Below, piece after piece: positions 33,000 to 45,600 of a stretch of 64,000 nucleotides of DNA. Numbering within the stretch: the stretch's first letter is position 1; each line of letters opens with the position of its first letter. Source of the stretch: Paratinospora sagittata (lineage: Eukaryota > Streptophyta > Magnoliopsida > Ranunculales > Menispermaceae). The position numbers and the translations under genes were made by a program. The stretch covers positions 2,205,501-2,269,500 of the forward strand of contig CM069613.1 in assembly GCA_035771175.1 (NCBI GenBank), read 5' to 3'. The notes under the pieces are model-generated. The model searched no databases, had not been told where the DNA came from, and worked only from the letters and a program-made list of their open reading frames with translations.

Positions 33000-35645
33000 T
33001 AAAACCGATGAAAGGAAAGGAAAGGATGTAATAACTAATAAGAGCTTTAAAATAGAAATCCTAGTGAATCATCTTAGAGTGAAAATGAAGTCTCGAGACC
33101 GAGAGAGAATTTCAATCCGATGGTCAAGAAGTAGTTGTATTTTGGATGAAAAATATGAAAAAAAAAACAGTTGTAGGAAAAGAGGAGTAACTGAAGTTGG
33201 AAGTTTATTCAGACACAAACTTGAGGAACTGAGTTCTCTCTAGACATAGATTTATAGAGACAGGTGAGGAATTTTTTCTTTTTTTCACTTTTCTTAAGCA
33301 AAAGCATTAAAAGAAAAATGTGCTTAAGAATCCATTAATATGTACTTTCCAAGATGGAGACTCTTGTGCAGCATAATGAACATAATCAACAAGTTGCAGA
33401 TAAAAAAATTTCTAACTTTTCGTACCTTCACATACAGCCATTTGGTGGGTCTCCATAGGAGATTTACTTGATTGAATGAGCTTAATAATCTGATAAAAAA
33501 AGCCCTCAAGTTTCTAACTATTTCTAGAGTTTATGATTAACAAGATGCAAGATCATTGGCCTCTCTAATGGAATCCAAGTGGTGGGATCATCGGAATCTT
33601 ATGCATTGATCTGTAAATGTTTCAAGCCGTCCATTTAACTTTAGCTTTTCAAGATACCTCTCATGGAATATGACAAAAATCATATAATACATAAAGGGTG
33701 GCTAGCTTCTTCCAGGTTCTCTGAGTTTCCAAATTCCTGATCAAGATAACTTTGCAATGTGTAAAAACAGATAGCTTTCGGCCGTGCTTGATTCTCTCTG
33801 CTGCATCAACGTGTCGTGTGCCTTATTTTCTATTCTTACTTCCAAACATGTGTGCTTATATTCCTTAATTCTAGTCATAGTTAATTTTCTATGTAAAATG
33901 AGGAAATCTTGTGGTTCCGACAAGTGTTTGGATTTTGAAATTTCAACATGATGTACACCCCAATATTCTCATATATCAATCTATGATCATCCTGGTCCTA
34001 AATAAAATGATGGATAGGATGCTTATTACCATTCTTACTTTAAGCTTATTGCATTGCAAGAAATTAAACCAGAAGAAGAAACAGTAAAACTATTAAAAAG
34101 AAATGAAATTCTAACTAAAACAGTTCATCCTTTGGCCTACTTTCTCGGGTATCGAAGTGGCAAGAAAATTGCCACCTTAACACAAAGAAAGTCGAGCATA
34201 TTTTGATCAACCATAGAGAAAAAATCTTTATATAGTTGAGTGTGAAAACAATCACAACCGGCTCTATAACTGGTCGAGACCAATCCAAAAAAATGGGCCC
34301 AAATTTGAGTTAAAGACAACAGCCTAAATGATCTTGAATTTGGAAATCAGTAATTTTCGATTGCTCACTGATCCTCTAGCCTATGCACCTTAATGTACAA
34401 GACAATAAAAGGTAATAGTTAGTTAAATTAGAATCTGCTTCTAGCATACTAACCATAGTCACTTCAGAGCATTTATCTGTCACAACTCTATGCCCTCAAG
34501 AAAAATATATATTCTACCAAAAGTAGAGTAGCTATTGATATCAAATACATTAACTTTGCTGCAAATATTTTAATTTGCATGAAGAAATGGAGAACGGATT
34601 ATAGACTCAGGCTTCATTCAGAGGATTAGTGCATATCTTAATAGTTCACCAAATTGAAGAAAAATGGAATATAAGTTACATGGGCTTCTTTTCCTAGACG
34701 TAAAAAGTGTAATAGGAGCTTCCTAAAATGGCATAATCACCAACAACAAAATCTTCCATTTTTTTACCTTCAGGCTGTATGAAAATGTTGAATACAAGAG
34801 AACCATGAAAAACAGTAGAATTATCGATATTTTCTCGCCTTTTCCATGTAGTGAAACCAAATCCTCAAAAGCCCTTTTTTGCATCAATTCCAGCTTATCT
34901 ATCATCTTGAAAAAAAAAAATACTGAATTTAGATTAACACATTACACCTAGTTATGAGAAATTCTGGGAATGTCTAATAAAGTGTTTGTTATTAACTTTT
35001 GGGCAAGTGCAGAGTAGCAAATATAACCGTCATTTTTTATGGGAAGCTGTAGAATGATCAGTACTCATTTAGCTGATGCAATCAATGATCGATCCAATTC
35101 ATGTATTCTTCTAGGTAATGCGGGTTTTTTCTTTGGGTAATGTTCTTCACTATCTTAATAGTCATCTCATGGATCAAAATGATCTCATATTTGGAAATTT
35201 AATTTATGAATTCCTGCCCCCAATTCCTAGCCATCCAAAAGAATCTAAAAATGACCAAAAAGGAGCACAAAGATATAACAATACTAATAAAGAGTAAGAT
35301 TCCAATTTGAGAGGTGCACATATATCTGATATCACATTGCGCACCATGATTCCGAAATCTATCCATCTAGATATCATGGGAGACACAAAACCAGTAATAT
35401 ATTCAAAAGAAAAGAGAAGCATGATCTTTTGTTAGCAAAAGATAACAAAAACTATTATTATAGCAACACTAGAGACTCTATGATCACTATTTTCATAAGG
35501 GTGCTTCACAGAGTTCGGTTGCAAAACTAAGGATCAAAACCAAAAAAACAAAACAAAACAAAACAAATCTTTGCTCTTAATATGTGTAAGCTTGCATTAC
35601 TTTGATCAATCAGCTTGGTGTTAGAGCTTAATTTCAGTACTAGTG
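33000..35645. other. intergenic spacer between GRX copies 4 and 5
   Basis: No gene was recognised on either strand. Only short frames without similarity and no clear transposon ends were seen. Confidence 0.5.
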
Positions 35646-35648
35646 TTG

Positions 35649-35957
35649 CTAAAGCCAAATCGCTCCAGCTTCTTTGAGCATTGGCACTAGAGATCCATTG
35701 AGATGAAGTGCCATGACAGTGTTTGTAGAATCTAGAAGACGCCCTCCTATGAAAACGGCCGGAACCGAAGGCTTAAGTCCTAGATTTATAAGTGCAGTTT
35801 CCATTTCTCGTCCTCTAGGATCCTTGTCAAGTTCATGAATTGCAGGGCTCACTCCAAGATCATAGAAAAGTCTCTTCACAGCATGACACATGCAACATGA
35901 ACTCTTTGTGAAGATCACTACCGCCTTTTGAGAACCCAACTTCATTACATTATCCAT
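35649..35957 (-). CDS. CC-type glutaredoxin (GRX copy 5)
   Basis: This is an intronless gene of 102 residues ([20 protein letters not shown]). It has the CCMC active site, [31 protein letters not shown] and C-terminal AIWL, a conservative form of ALWL. It lacks the conserved upstream blocks of copies 1-3, so it belongs to an older duplication. A likely TATAAATA box lies at about 36,170-36,177 on the minus strand, some 215 bp before the start codon. The expected role is that of a nuclear/cytosolic ROXY-type co-regulator acting with TGA factors. Confidence 0.93.
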   Translation of the reverse strand: MDNVMKLGSQKAVVIFTKSSCCMCHAVKRLFYDLGVSPAIHELDKDPRGREMETALINLGLKPSVPAVFIGGRLLDSTNTVMALHLNGSLVPMLKEAGAIWL

Positions 35958-36339
35958 TTCAATGACAATGAAGAAGACGTGACCCGAGAAGAAAACTATT
36001 ACTAAGAAACTAAAGCTTGAAAAACTATTTGAAAATTCGAAAAGAAAGAAAGAAAGTTGAAGAGCACCTAGATTTGGATGAAATGAGATGAGTTTTATGA
36101 CTTTTGAACTTGTTAGTGCACTTCAAGTTTGTGACTTTGATTGTGATGAGGATGAGGGATTTAGGGCCTTATTTATACATGTTTTGTGAGGATGGTGGGC
36201 TTCATTATTTAATCCAAAAAATTGAAAAGAAAATGTTCCTTTGGATTTTGGATCAATTCTCTCTTAATTCCTCTCTGATCTTTTTGCTTGATAGTGATCC
36301 TTTGTCATGTTGCAATGAACATTTATAAAAGTGACCCTT

Positions 36340-38960
36340 TGTTTTTTGGGGGTCATTGCTTAAGGTCATCAGTATGTGAATGTAAGATTTGCCTGCAATC
36401 CTAAAAATATTCCTAAATGCTCTATTATCTCAACAGATATGTACTGCTAATTCATCAACCTTTGTGAACTCATAATTATACCCAAGTGCTGTGCTGCAAC
36501 TAAATATATTGGTTGGAACAGTAATTGAGATCCTCCTCTATCAGTTCAAGACAACTTGGGTTCTTCAAGTTGAATTATTAGATAATTCAATTAGATCCTC
36601 ATGTATATCTTGTTACATTCTCAATAGATTTCTCAAAAGATTTTTTTTTTTATATGTTTGCTAAAAGAAGAGAAGTATATTTTTCAATCCTATTCATGAA
36701 GACTTTTCTATATTCTTTGCACAATTACAATACAAATATGAATTTTTATTTTTTCTAAATTTAATCTAATAATTATTTGCATATATAGCTTTTAACACTG
36801 TCACCTCCAAACACAGATAAAAGGAAGAGGATTGCACAATCAGCGTAAAACTTTGTCAAACCAACTTAATCAGACAACGCGAATGGCCGGGAAGTTTATA
36901 ACTATAAAAATTCACAAATGTAGACTTGGCCTTTGACAAAATGGAGTGGAGGAAGAGGATGAACCAACAAGGGGTTGGTTCGCTAGTTTGGTGAGCGAAC
37001 TAAGGGGTTTGGTTGAGGGACTCATCACGAGTTCGAGCCCGCCTTCGTCCGTTTTTATTGGGAGAGGTGCCCTTGTCCCTTCAAATCTTCGAATCCAAAA
37101 AGATTAGTCTCGTCTCAAAGGAGAGGAGGACACATGTTGGGTGCCGAAAAATCGGTACCAAAAAAAAAAGAAAAGAAAATATTTTGATGAGTTGAGTTGA
37201 GTTGAGACTCTAAATAATTACTGCCTTAGCCTCTAGAATGAGGGGTATTAATGGAATGGACCAAAAACGATCTGATACCTCCCCGAAAGTGTAGTCTGGT
37301 GATAGAATCGATTGTACAACTAACTACTGTATCTTCTCAAAACAATCAGAAAAGAATATCATAAAAAAGAATAACTCCCTCCACTAAACAAAGAATTCCT
37401 TTGATTTCATATATAAGATATATATATTTATATATATTTAAATCTTTAAACAATCAGAAACATTAAAAAAAAATCCATATATGAATATTCATCTAAAGTA
37501 GATAAGATGACAAAGGTAGGGTAAGAATTAAACTAGATATTTTGCTTGAAAAAAATTAATAGAGAAAAAGAAAGAAAGAAGACGAAGAATGTCAACTACT
37601 CTAAATGAGACACGTGTTACTGTTAGATGGAGAAAAGAATTAATATGATGGCATCAAAGGGAAGAGATGTGAGGTAAGGAAAGGTAGTACTGGTCGGTAT
37701 ACAAAATTAATATCTCTTAATATTGTTGTTAACTTATTCTCTGCCTTATTATATACCCTTTAAAAAAGAAGCTGAAAATCTGATTCTTTTGGGTGATTTC
37801 TTGGAGGGTACCCCACAGTTTTTGTAAAAGAAAAGTGCCCCTAAAAAATTCTATGACTTGGAAAGTATCAAATTCCTTGTGCAACGTGGCTTGGTTTCAT
37901 TGTAGTGACGCTTGAAGCATGCATTGGACACTTTGACAAGACTCTTGGGGTTGCTTATTAATATTTCTTTCTCTCTCTTCCCTCTCTTTCATGAACCCAA
38001 AGCGCACACACACATACATATATATGGGTATAAGGGCTGGTCATCTTTTCTTTCAAAATGAGAATAAGGGTAAAGGGAAAAAAATAAAAAGAGTAGTAAA
38101 TAGATAAGAATAAGGGTAGAATGTTAAAGTATTTTCTTAGTTATATTAGAAACAAGAAAAAAAAAAAAAAAAGAATTGGAGTTGAATTGGAATTCCAAAA
38201 AATTAAAACTTTGACTCTAAAACAAAAGTATCTTTACCTGTCAAATACATTTAATATACACTTCTTACTCTTAAATCAAAATAGAATCTTAGACCCAATT
38301 ACTTGGCACTCTCACATTGGTTCAATACCCGGTCTTGAGCAGGGCGGGCTACCATCTGGTCAGATCTCTCTACTTTAAACCCTAAACCCACAAGCTTGAC
38401 TTAACTCAGCTTGCTTGGACCAACTCAAGTTTAGGCTTAACTAACTCGGCTTGGTCCCATATTTTAAGTAAGGACTCATCAAAACTTAATTCGACCCATA
38501 AGCTTGGCTCATAGGCTTGAAAATCAGCTTGGTCATAGGCCTGGACTAAAAGTCTAATTTATAATTTAAAATTTATTTATATATTTAAAATGGGTCTAAA
38601 AATGTAAATTTTTATTTAATTTATTAAGATGTATGTAATCTTTATAATCATTACTTATATGATTAATTTTTTAAAAATATTGTAAATGATATTTTTTTAA
38701 TTTATGATTTACGTATTTTAATTTGTCATAAATGTTTGCTTTTAGGTTTAGCTCATAGGGCGACAATAAGGTTTAGCTTGATTGGGTTGGGCCTGACCGG
38801 TTCAATTGGGCCAAATTTTCCGGTCCATTATGCCCCGGCCCGAGGTTCTAACCACTCCGGTCGCTCCAAAAAAAAACCGGACGTTTCGAACCGTAAAACG
38901 TCGTCTTTCTCACGGAGCTCAAGATCGAAAAACCCTAATTAAACCCTAACGGCGAAGAAA
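36340..38960. other. intergenic, repeats only
   Basis: AT-rich spacer containing one SINE-like element (about 36,975-37,180). At 38.3-38.85 kb repeat-derived sequence is rich in CAGCTTG/AAGCTTG variants. No gene was seen. Confidence 0.5.
36975..37180 (+). mobile_element. SINE-like element
   Basis: It has a GC-rich head with box B-like CACGAGTTCGAGCCC (about 37,026-37,040), a body of about 120 bp, and an A-rich tail at about 37,158-37,180. Box A is weak. No target duplication was identified. Confidence 0.5.
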
Positions 38961-38985
38961 ACCAGTGCTTCTCATTTGCAGAACA

Positions 38986-40922
38986 ATGGCTTCTCGACTT
39001 ATAACCAAAATTAACACAAACAATCTCTTCTTCCGCTCATCTTCTTCTCGCTCGATCTTCACTGCTTCACCGCTGGACGGGTGGTTCGACAAGATCAAAG
39101 GCGTCTTCACCGGCGAAAAAGCCCCTTCTGAATCTCAAGCCACCTCTCAATCTTTCACTCTCCTCCGTAGGTTACATTTCCTCTTCTGCTCATGATATAG
39201 GACGCTGAATCAAAGAAAATTGATTCGCAATTCCCTAACTCGTTGATTCGCAACTTTACTACTTTTACTAAAATTAGTAAAAAAATTCTTAATAATAGTA
39301 AAAAGCGCTAAATTTAAGATCCCTACATTCATCTATTGTTTGTTGCAGTGCATTAGCCCATTTTCGAGTGACTGCTCTATTTGATTTTTCTATAAGCAAG
39401 TTGAATGTGATAGATAAATTGTTTTCATTTTTTTTTCTTTTTATTTATTTATTTTTTTTTGGGTGGGGTTTTGGGGTTTAAAGGGTTTGCTGATGAGTTG
39501 ATGACTGCGAGAAAAGCGGGGAATTTTAAGAAATTCATGGTGGGTCGAAGCAGCGAGGCGACATTTGCGGATGCATTCGAGAAGCAGGAAGCTATAATTC
39601 GATATCTTGGAGGATTTGATCCGACTGGAGAGGTGAATTCGAGATTACTGAAATTTTTAGAGAATTTATAGAACTGAGTTTAGAATCATTGTTAGAAGAT
39701 AGTCTCAAATAGAATTATTTGTTTGGCTCTTTTGTTATTGATTTTGTATAGAATCTGAAAACCAGTCAGAAGCAAGATGCGGCGAAAAATTGCAATTGCA
39801 CGATAGCGGATGTAGAGAACGCATTGGCAAAGTTCACTTGGGCTAAAGAAGCACAGAAGAAGATAGAGAAGTTGAAGGAGGAAGGGAAGCCAATGCCCAA
39901 AAGCTTATCTGAGGTACTTCTGTTACTCTAGAACCTGCATTTTTTATATAATCAAGCACTTAAATTATGATGTTCTATGTCATGGGTAAAAGATTAGATT
40001 CTGAATTCAAGCACTTGAGCCACTTCTCCAGGTAATCAAATGGCAAGGAGTGCCAATCTGAGATTCTGATTCAGAGTATGATTTTGCCTACTGGTTTTTA
40101 CTTACAAAGTTTGATTTGAGTTTCAATTGTTCTTGTATTGAATCAGTAGGTCTCTCTTGCTTATTTTACTTTCTGTATTAGCACTATCAATATAGCATGT
40201 TTTGTGTCTTCATGGACGTTGAGTTATAGATCTATGCTTCATAAGGCAATTATTCCGGCTCAACTTTGCCACCGGGCTAACTTGTTAGGGTTAGTGTATC
40301 AGATTCTTGTCAAGTTTATTGAGAAAGTACCACACATCTCAGTGTGTGCTGATAATGGTTAGGTGATTCTGATCGCATCCTGGCTGTACTAAGTTTAGTC
40401 TGACATGTAATAATCCAAGATCTTAGTAACTAAGGATCGATGACTGTAGCTTGATGGTACATTGCATTTGAACTAAATTATCCCCGACAAAGTCGTTACA
40501 GTTAGATATAATTGTTTTATTTTCAGAATAATTGTTTATGCTTTCTGGTTCACGTCTTGTAGGTGCAAAAGTTGATGGGTTCAACACCAGTAGACCTAGC
40601 CAGATCTAATTTGGCAAAGAGTGGGCAAATAAGTAGGAATGCGCTCTGCCCTTGTGGTTCCAAAAAGAGATACAAAAGGTTCTTGACACTCCTGCCTTAA
40701 CTATGTTTTGGCTTTTAATTTATTGTTTGTCATTCGTAACTTCTAAGAAGATACATATGTATTGGAAACCAGCTAAACAGCATACTAAGAAAGAAACCAT
40801 TCTGAATGTAAAAAAATGAGAATGGTATGCCTGTCTATGGTCATCCTGAGCATTTACATTTTCTCTACTTTGCTCACATAGCTCTGTATTTTCTGCTCTG
40901 CAGGTGCTGTGGAAAGGATTGA
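38986..40922 (+). CDS. SEC-C motif protein, probably organelle-targeted
   Basis: Five exons (38,986-39,166; 39,484-39,632; 39,752-39,913; 40,563-40,678; 40,904-40,922) with GT-AG introns give 208 residues. The N-terminus (MASRLITKINTNNLFFRSSSSRS) is Ser/Arg-rich with no acidic residues, like a mitochondrial presequence. The middle is charged and helical (FADELMTARKAGNFKKF, VENALAKFTWAKEAQKKIEKL). The C-terminus is a SEC-C zinc motif, ALCPCGSKKRYKRCCGKD (Cys pattern CPC...CC). This motif is known from the end of bacterial SecA and several uncharacterised proteins, where it binds zinc. The function of this plant protein is not known to me. Phases fit at every junction; the last exon codes only five residues and a stop. 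Confidence 0.82.
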
Positions 40923-42300
40923 AGAGTAAAAAGCAGATTTGGTGGCTAGCTGTAAAACGATTTGTGGACGCTAAGAAGAAATTTTTGTTTGGTTGAGAAG
41001 AAAGAATTATCTCCTAACCATTCTCAATGGGAAAAAAAAAAGTGCTTAAACTCTCACCCCATTTGTTTGGAGATGTCAAGAAGTGAAGAAACAATATTGG
41101 AGCCTCTGCACCCCATTTGTTTCAAAATATTTAATTTTTATCAGCTTGCACCTCTTGATCTCTATTCACTGTCATGTCTCTCAATGTAACAGTTTCCAAC
41201 TGTTAAGAGTGATTACTCTGAAAACTCTGAACAAGAACTTGTTGATTGAGAGGAAATAAATCCAAAAAAAGAAGAAGACTATTTTGAGTTTTCCATTGAA
41301 AATTACATGGATGTGTTCTTCACAAAGGAGGGAGATGACAATGGCCAAGAGCTGAATAAACCATACAAAGCAAGCCTAGGAGAAATCAACTTAGAATCTA
41401 CAAGAACTGAGACAAAGATAGCCCAAAATCACATAAATCCTGACTTGACAAGCACTTAAGCAAATATGGTCTACAGGATACTGGAATGTAAGTGAGAACT
41501 ATTCGTGTGATTTCCTTGCGCATCCCTAATTTTTCTTCCCAGTTCACATTCCAAACCAACCTACTAAAGGGAGGCAAGATCAATTTTTAAAAAAATTCAA
41601 GGAATCATATTAATAGCTTTTATTAGCAAGAGATGCGAGTCAAGTAAATTTCATAAATTCTAGAGCAAATTACATTAAACCTTGCAGTCAAAGCTAATAT
41701 CATATAGAGCATAAAGCATTGTTGGTCCATGCAAAATCATTACTGCAACATTTTTGCACTTCAAAATGGGTGGCTGGCATGTTCCAATGGCATAACAGTA
41801 GAAAAGGTGTTCTGGGCAAAAAATTGAAGGAAAAAGAAAACTGAAATAGCATGGTATGAGAAAGCAGAGTTACCTCTTCAAATATGGTACAAGGATTAGT
41901 CAAGGTAAAAACAGAGTTAGTCACAGGCATGAAATATGTATATCTTATGAGACTCAAAACTGGTTTAGTACCTTGTGTTAGGAACCACAACCATGTGCCA
42001 GGTGCAAGAGTTTGAAGAACTGGCAATTTGGAGAATATGGGCATCAAACAATGCTTCAAGCAAGTCACTTGAGAACTTGGAAAGAACTGGGACTTGTTTA
42101 CCTATTACAGTTCAAAATTAATTGTGTTCACAAGAGTAATAGTACCACATTCAAGATTAATGATGGTTACTAAAAATACCTCAAGTTGTGATTCAAAGGA
42201 TATATAATAGAAGAAAAAAAAGAAGGGGGGCAGGAAAGGTATGACTAGAATTCCAAGGTAAAAAGTATTGAATGAAATTAAGCTGATAATTGAAACTGCC
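40923..42300. other. 3' region of the SEC-C gene and convergent intergenic DNA
   Basis: The 3' UTR of the SEC-C gene (plus) probably reaches about 41.2 kb. The rest lies between two convergent genes. No further gene was seen; frames of up to 122 codons have no similarity that I can recognise. Confidence 0.5.
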
Positions 42301-42611
42301 ACAATTATTTGTTCAACTTCAACATATCAGAAGATAAGGATGCAACTCATTCTCCTTTTCCTTTCTCATACTAACCAAAATTTTAGGAACTACAATTTTT
42401 ACAAATAAGATTCTTCCTGAATTGCTTCTCACCCGATGTACTGTAGCTCAGGCCTCCACTTGTTAATCGTTTCCTTTGTTTTTCCCTCAAATTTCCTTTC
42501 TGCAAATCAATTTTATGATTAACCTGCCTGACATGGAGATTTCTGCAGTTACAGTCAATGGCCCTGAAGACCAAAACAATCAGAAAAAGCAATGTTATAA
42601 CCGTTTCCTTT

Positions 42612-45600
42612 TCATAGAATCTCCGCCTCTTCTTGTTCTCCTTCAGCATCGTCGACATCATTTTCTTCATCTTCTTCAGGTGCATCTGGATCAACTCCCT
42701 GCAATACCACAATTTAGTCACTGCAAATACAGATAAATATAGAGTATGCAAATGACAAACCTTCATCAGTTTCTCCAATCTCTCTAGACCCTTTTTTGCT
42801 GCTTCACTTTGTGGATTTATCCTGAATGCAAACTTATGTTATTAGTCATAAGATAGAGAACTATATGGCATTAGAGTTGTTTGCAGTGAATAATTTCAGA
42901 AAAATAAGCTGCCAATGGGTCACGAAATTCATCTCAAACAGAATGGAAAACGGAAAATGTTAACCTGCCAAGAGCTTACCTCAATGCAGCCTGATAGTGA
43001 GATAGTGCATCTTGTAGCATATTTGTTGCAGCATACACTTGGGCCAACTTGACGTGGAGAGAATCATCAGCCCAGTCTTTGAGGTATCTCTCAAGAAGAT
43101 TCACTGCCTCAACACTTCGTCCCTCAGCAACATGAAGCTCAGCCAGTGCAAGTGCTGCTCCGAGGTAACCAGGCTCTAGTCGAAGAGCTGATTCATAGAA
43201 TTTTTTTGCCTGTCACAAGTTTGACAGATTATAAACCAGAAGAAAACATCATCCAAACTTCAAAACCATCAAACACTTCTAAACTCTCCTTGGATGACAA
43301 GGGAGTACAGACATATATACACAAGTTCAGTTTCATGAACAGGCAGAGCCCTTTATCCTATAAAGGTTGTTGTATGACCTATTCTTTTGGATATGAAAAG
43401 AGCGGAAACAGAGAAAGAAACTTATAAGCATAAGGTTCACACGAACAGCTAACACAAATATAAAAGCTTATCATACTATAGGTTTTCCAACCCAGAAAGG
43501 TCTCACACTTTCTTATATCAAACAGGATAAATGGTGAAGTGATAAAAAAAATAAAGATTATTGTTGCTGTTGTTGTTGTTGTTGTTACTTTATTAGGAAA
43601 TTAGTTATTTAGAAGGATTTTAGTTTCTAAATTGTAGTAGGATACAAATTAGATATTTTAGATTTCCATAAATAATAGGCTTGTAATTGGAATTGATAGA
43701 TTGATTGATTGAAAAAAAATATATTGATTATCTCTCTCTTTCTCCCTTCTTCTCGCTTTTCTTCTACTTCTTCTCTTCTAATTTCTTCCTACTTCTGATG
43801 TAGGACAAAAACAGAAGGGGGGGATTGGGTTGAAAGAAAATTGCAAGATTGGTAGTTTTGTGTTGGGAATGGTTATGGAAAATAGAGGTAAAGCGTTAGA
43901 GTAGAGAGATAGAAGGTCTAGGAATCACTCCCAGAAGTCCTTGGCATCACACCAAAGGTTGGATTGTATCACACAAACCCAATAGAGAAAAGACTCAAAT
44001 CTCTAACTTTGTTCAATGCTCCAAAAGAAGATTACAATTCTATTTATAGACTCTTACAAAACCAAAGATCATGAATCATCAATGATTCTTGGAAAATACA
44101 AGCATTAAAACTCTAGGAAATCTAAGACCTCCATAGGAACACTAAAATAGTTATGACTACTGTTTATTTTATCAAGGAAAACTAAGGACACTTAATACTT
44201 CTTGGTCAAAGAACCAACTCTTTGACTTTCATCTTGACCAACTCCTTGGTTGCACAACTTCATTAATAAGGAAACCTATACAAGGTCACAACTAGCTCCA
44301 CCATCTTCTAGAGAATAAATCAGAATTTGTACCTTAGAATCTTTTCTTCCTCTCCTTTGATAAACCTTTTTTTTTTTCAAATTTCGGCCACTTGTCTACT
44401 TCAATTTCTTTCTTTCCTCCTCTCAGTGCTGCATCAATAAATAAAAGTAGCTCAAGATCTTTTGCATGTACATCAAACTCCTTTTGAGCTTAAATGCACT
44501 TCATTCATCATTATCGCTAGAGACAAGTTCAGTGTTCATGAACCACCCAACCCCCCACCTGGTCCAAAAACAAAAGCACATGCATACGCTCTTCCTTTAT
44601 TCCTCACAAAGAACAAAGCATGGAATTTCCATGCAGAATTTTTTTTCTGCAGAACTGGAGAGTGGATTAAAAGAAAACAAAATCTATAAATCAAAGGAAG
44701 GCCAAAAAAATAAAATATAAGTGGTGGATAAGCTTTTGGCGTGTAGATGCAAGGATTACATCAACATCAAATAGAGACGTCTACTGAGGTCTTAAGAAGA
44801 AGGAATCTGTAATTCACCATTCTATATGGAGACATGAACAACACAAGAAATGAAAATGTATTGAAAAACGAGCCATATTACTTCCTTAGATTAATCTTAC
44901 CTTTTCTCTTCCACCAGAATTACTTGCATGTACATCACCAACTAACTTGAGAGCCTTTGCTGATTGAGGCATGGCCTTCATTGCCTCCCTAGCAGCATAT
45001 AGGGCCTCTTTAGTTTTGGAGAGTGCTAAATAGGAACGAACCAGACCTGCACGCATCACAATCCAGGTCATTAAGCAGTTGTCTACTTGTCTTCTCCCCT
45101 TCTCCCTCCATTTTGAGAGGGGACAGAAGCTTAATAAACAATTTTGACCATGTTGAAGCAATTGAATGTGATAAATTTATAAAAGAAAAAGGAAAGGCAA
45201 ATTAACTTAAATCTTTTTCTTGAAAAATAGACCTTGATATGAACGAAGATCAGGCCTTAATTCTTGAGCTGCTCTGAAGGCAGTTACAGCTGCATCTGGT
45301 CGACCAAGGGAACAAAACAAAGTACCCTGAAGGAATTTGAAATGATCTTAATGATCAATGTAATTGTAATCAAAACTAACAATTGGACACAAAATAAAGG
45401 AAGTGTTATTATTGCAGCATCAAAATTTAAAACTCATGTGCATTAACAAATTGTTCCATACCTTCATTATGTGTCCGGCTATGTGTCTATCATCAACTCG
45501 GAGACACTGGTTGCAAACAAAAATTCAATTTCATGAGATGAGATACCTGACTATTATTATATAGAAGGCAACAATAGAGGGAAAATTCTTGTCTTAACTT

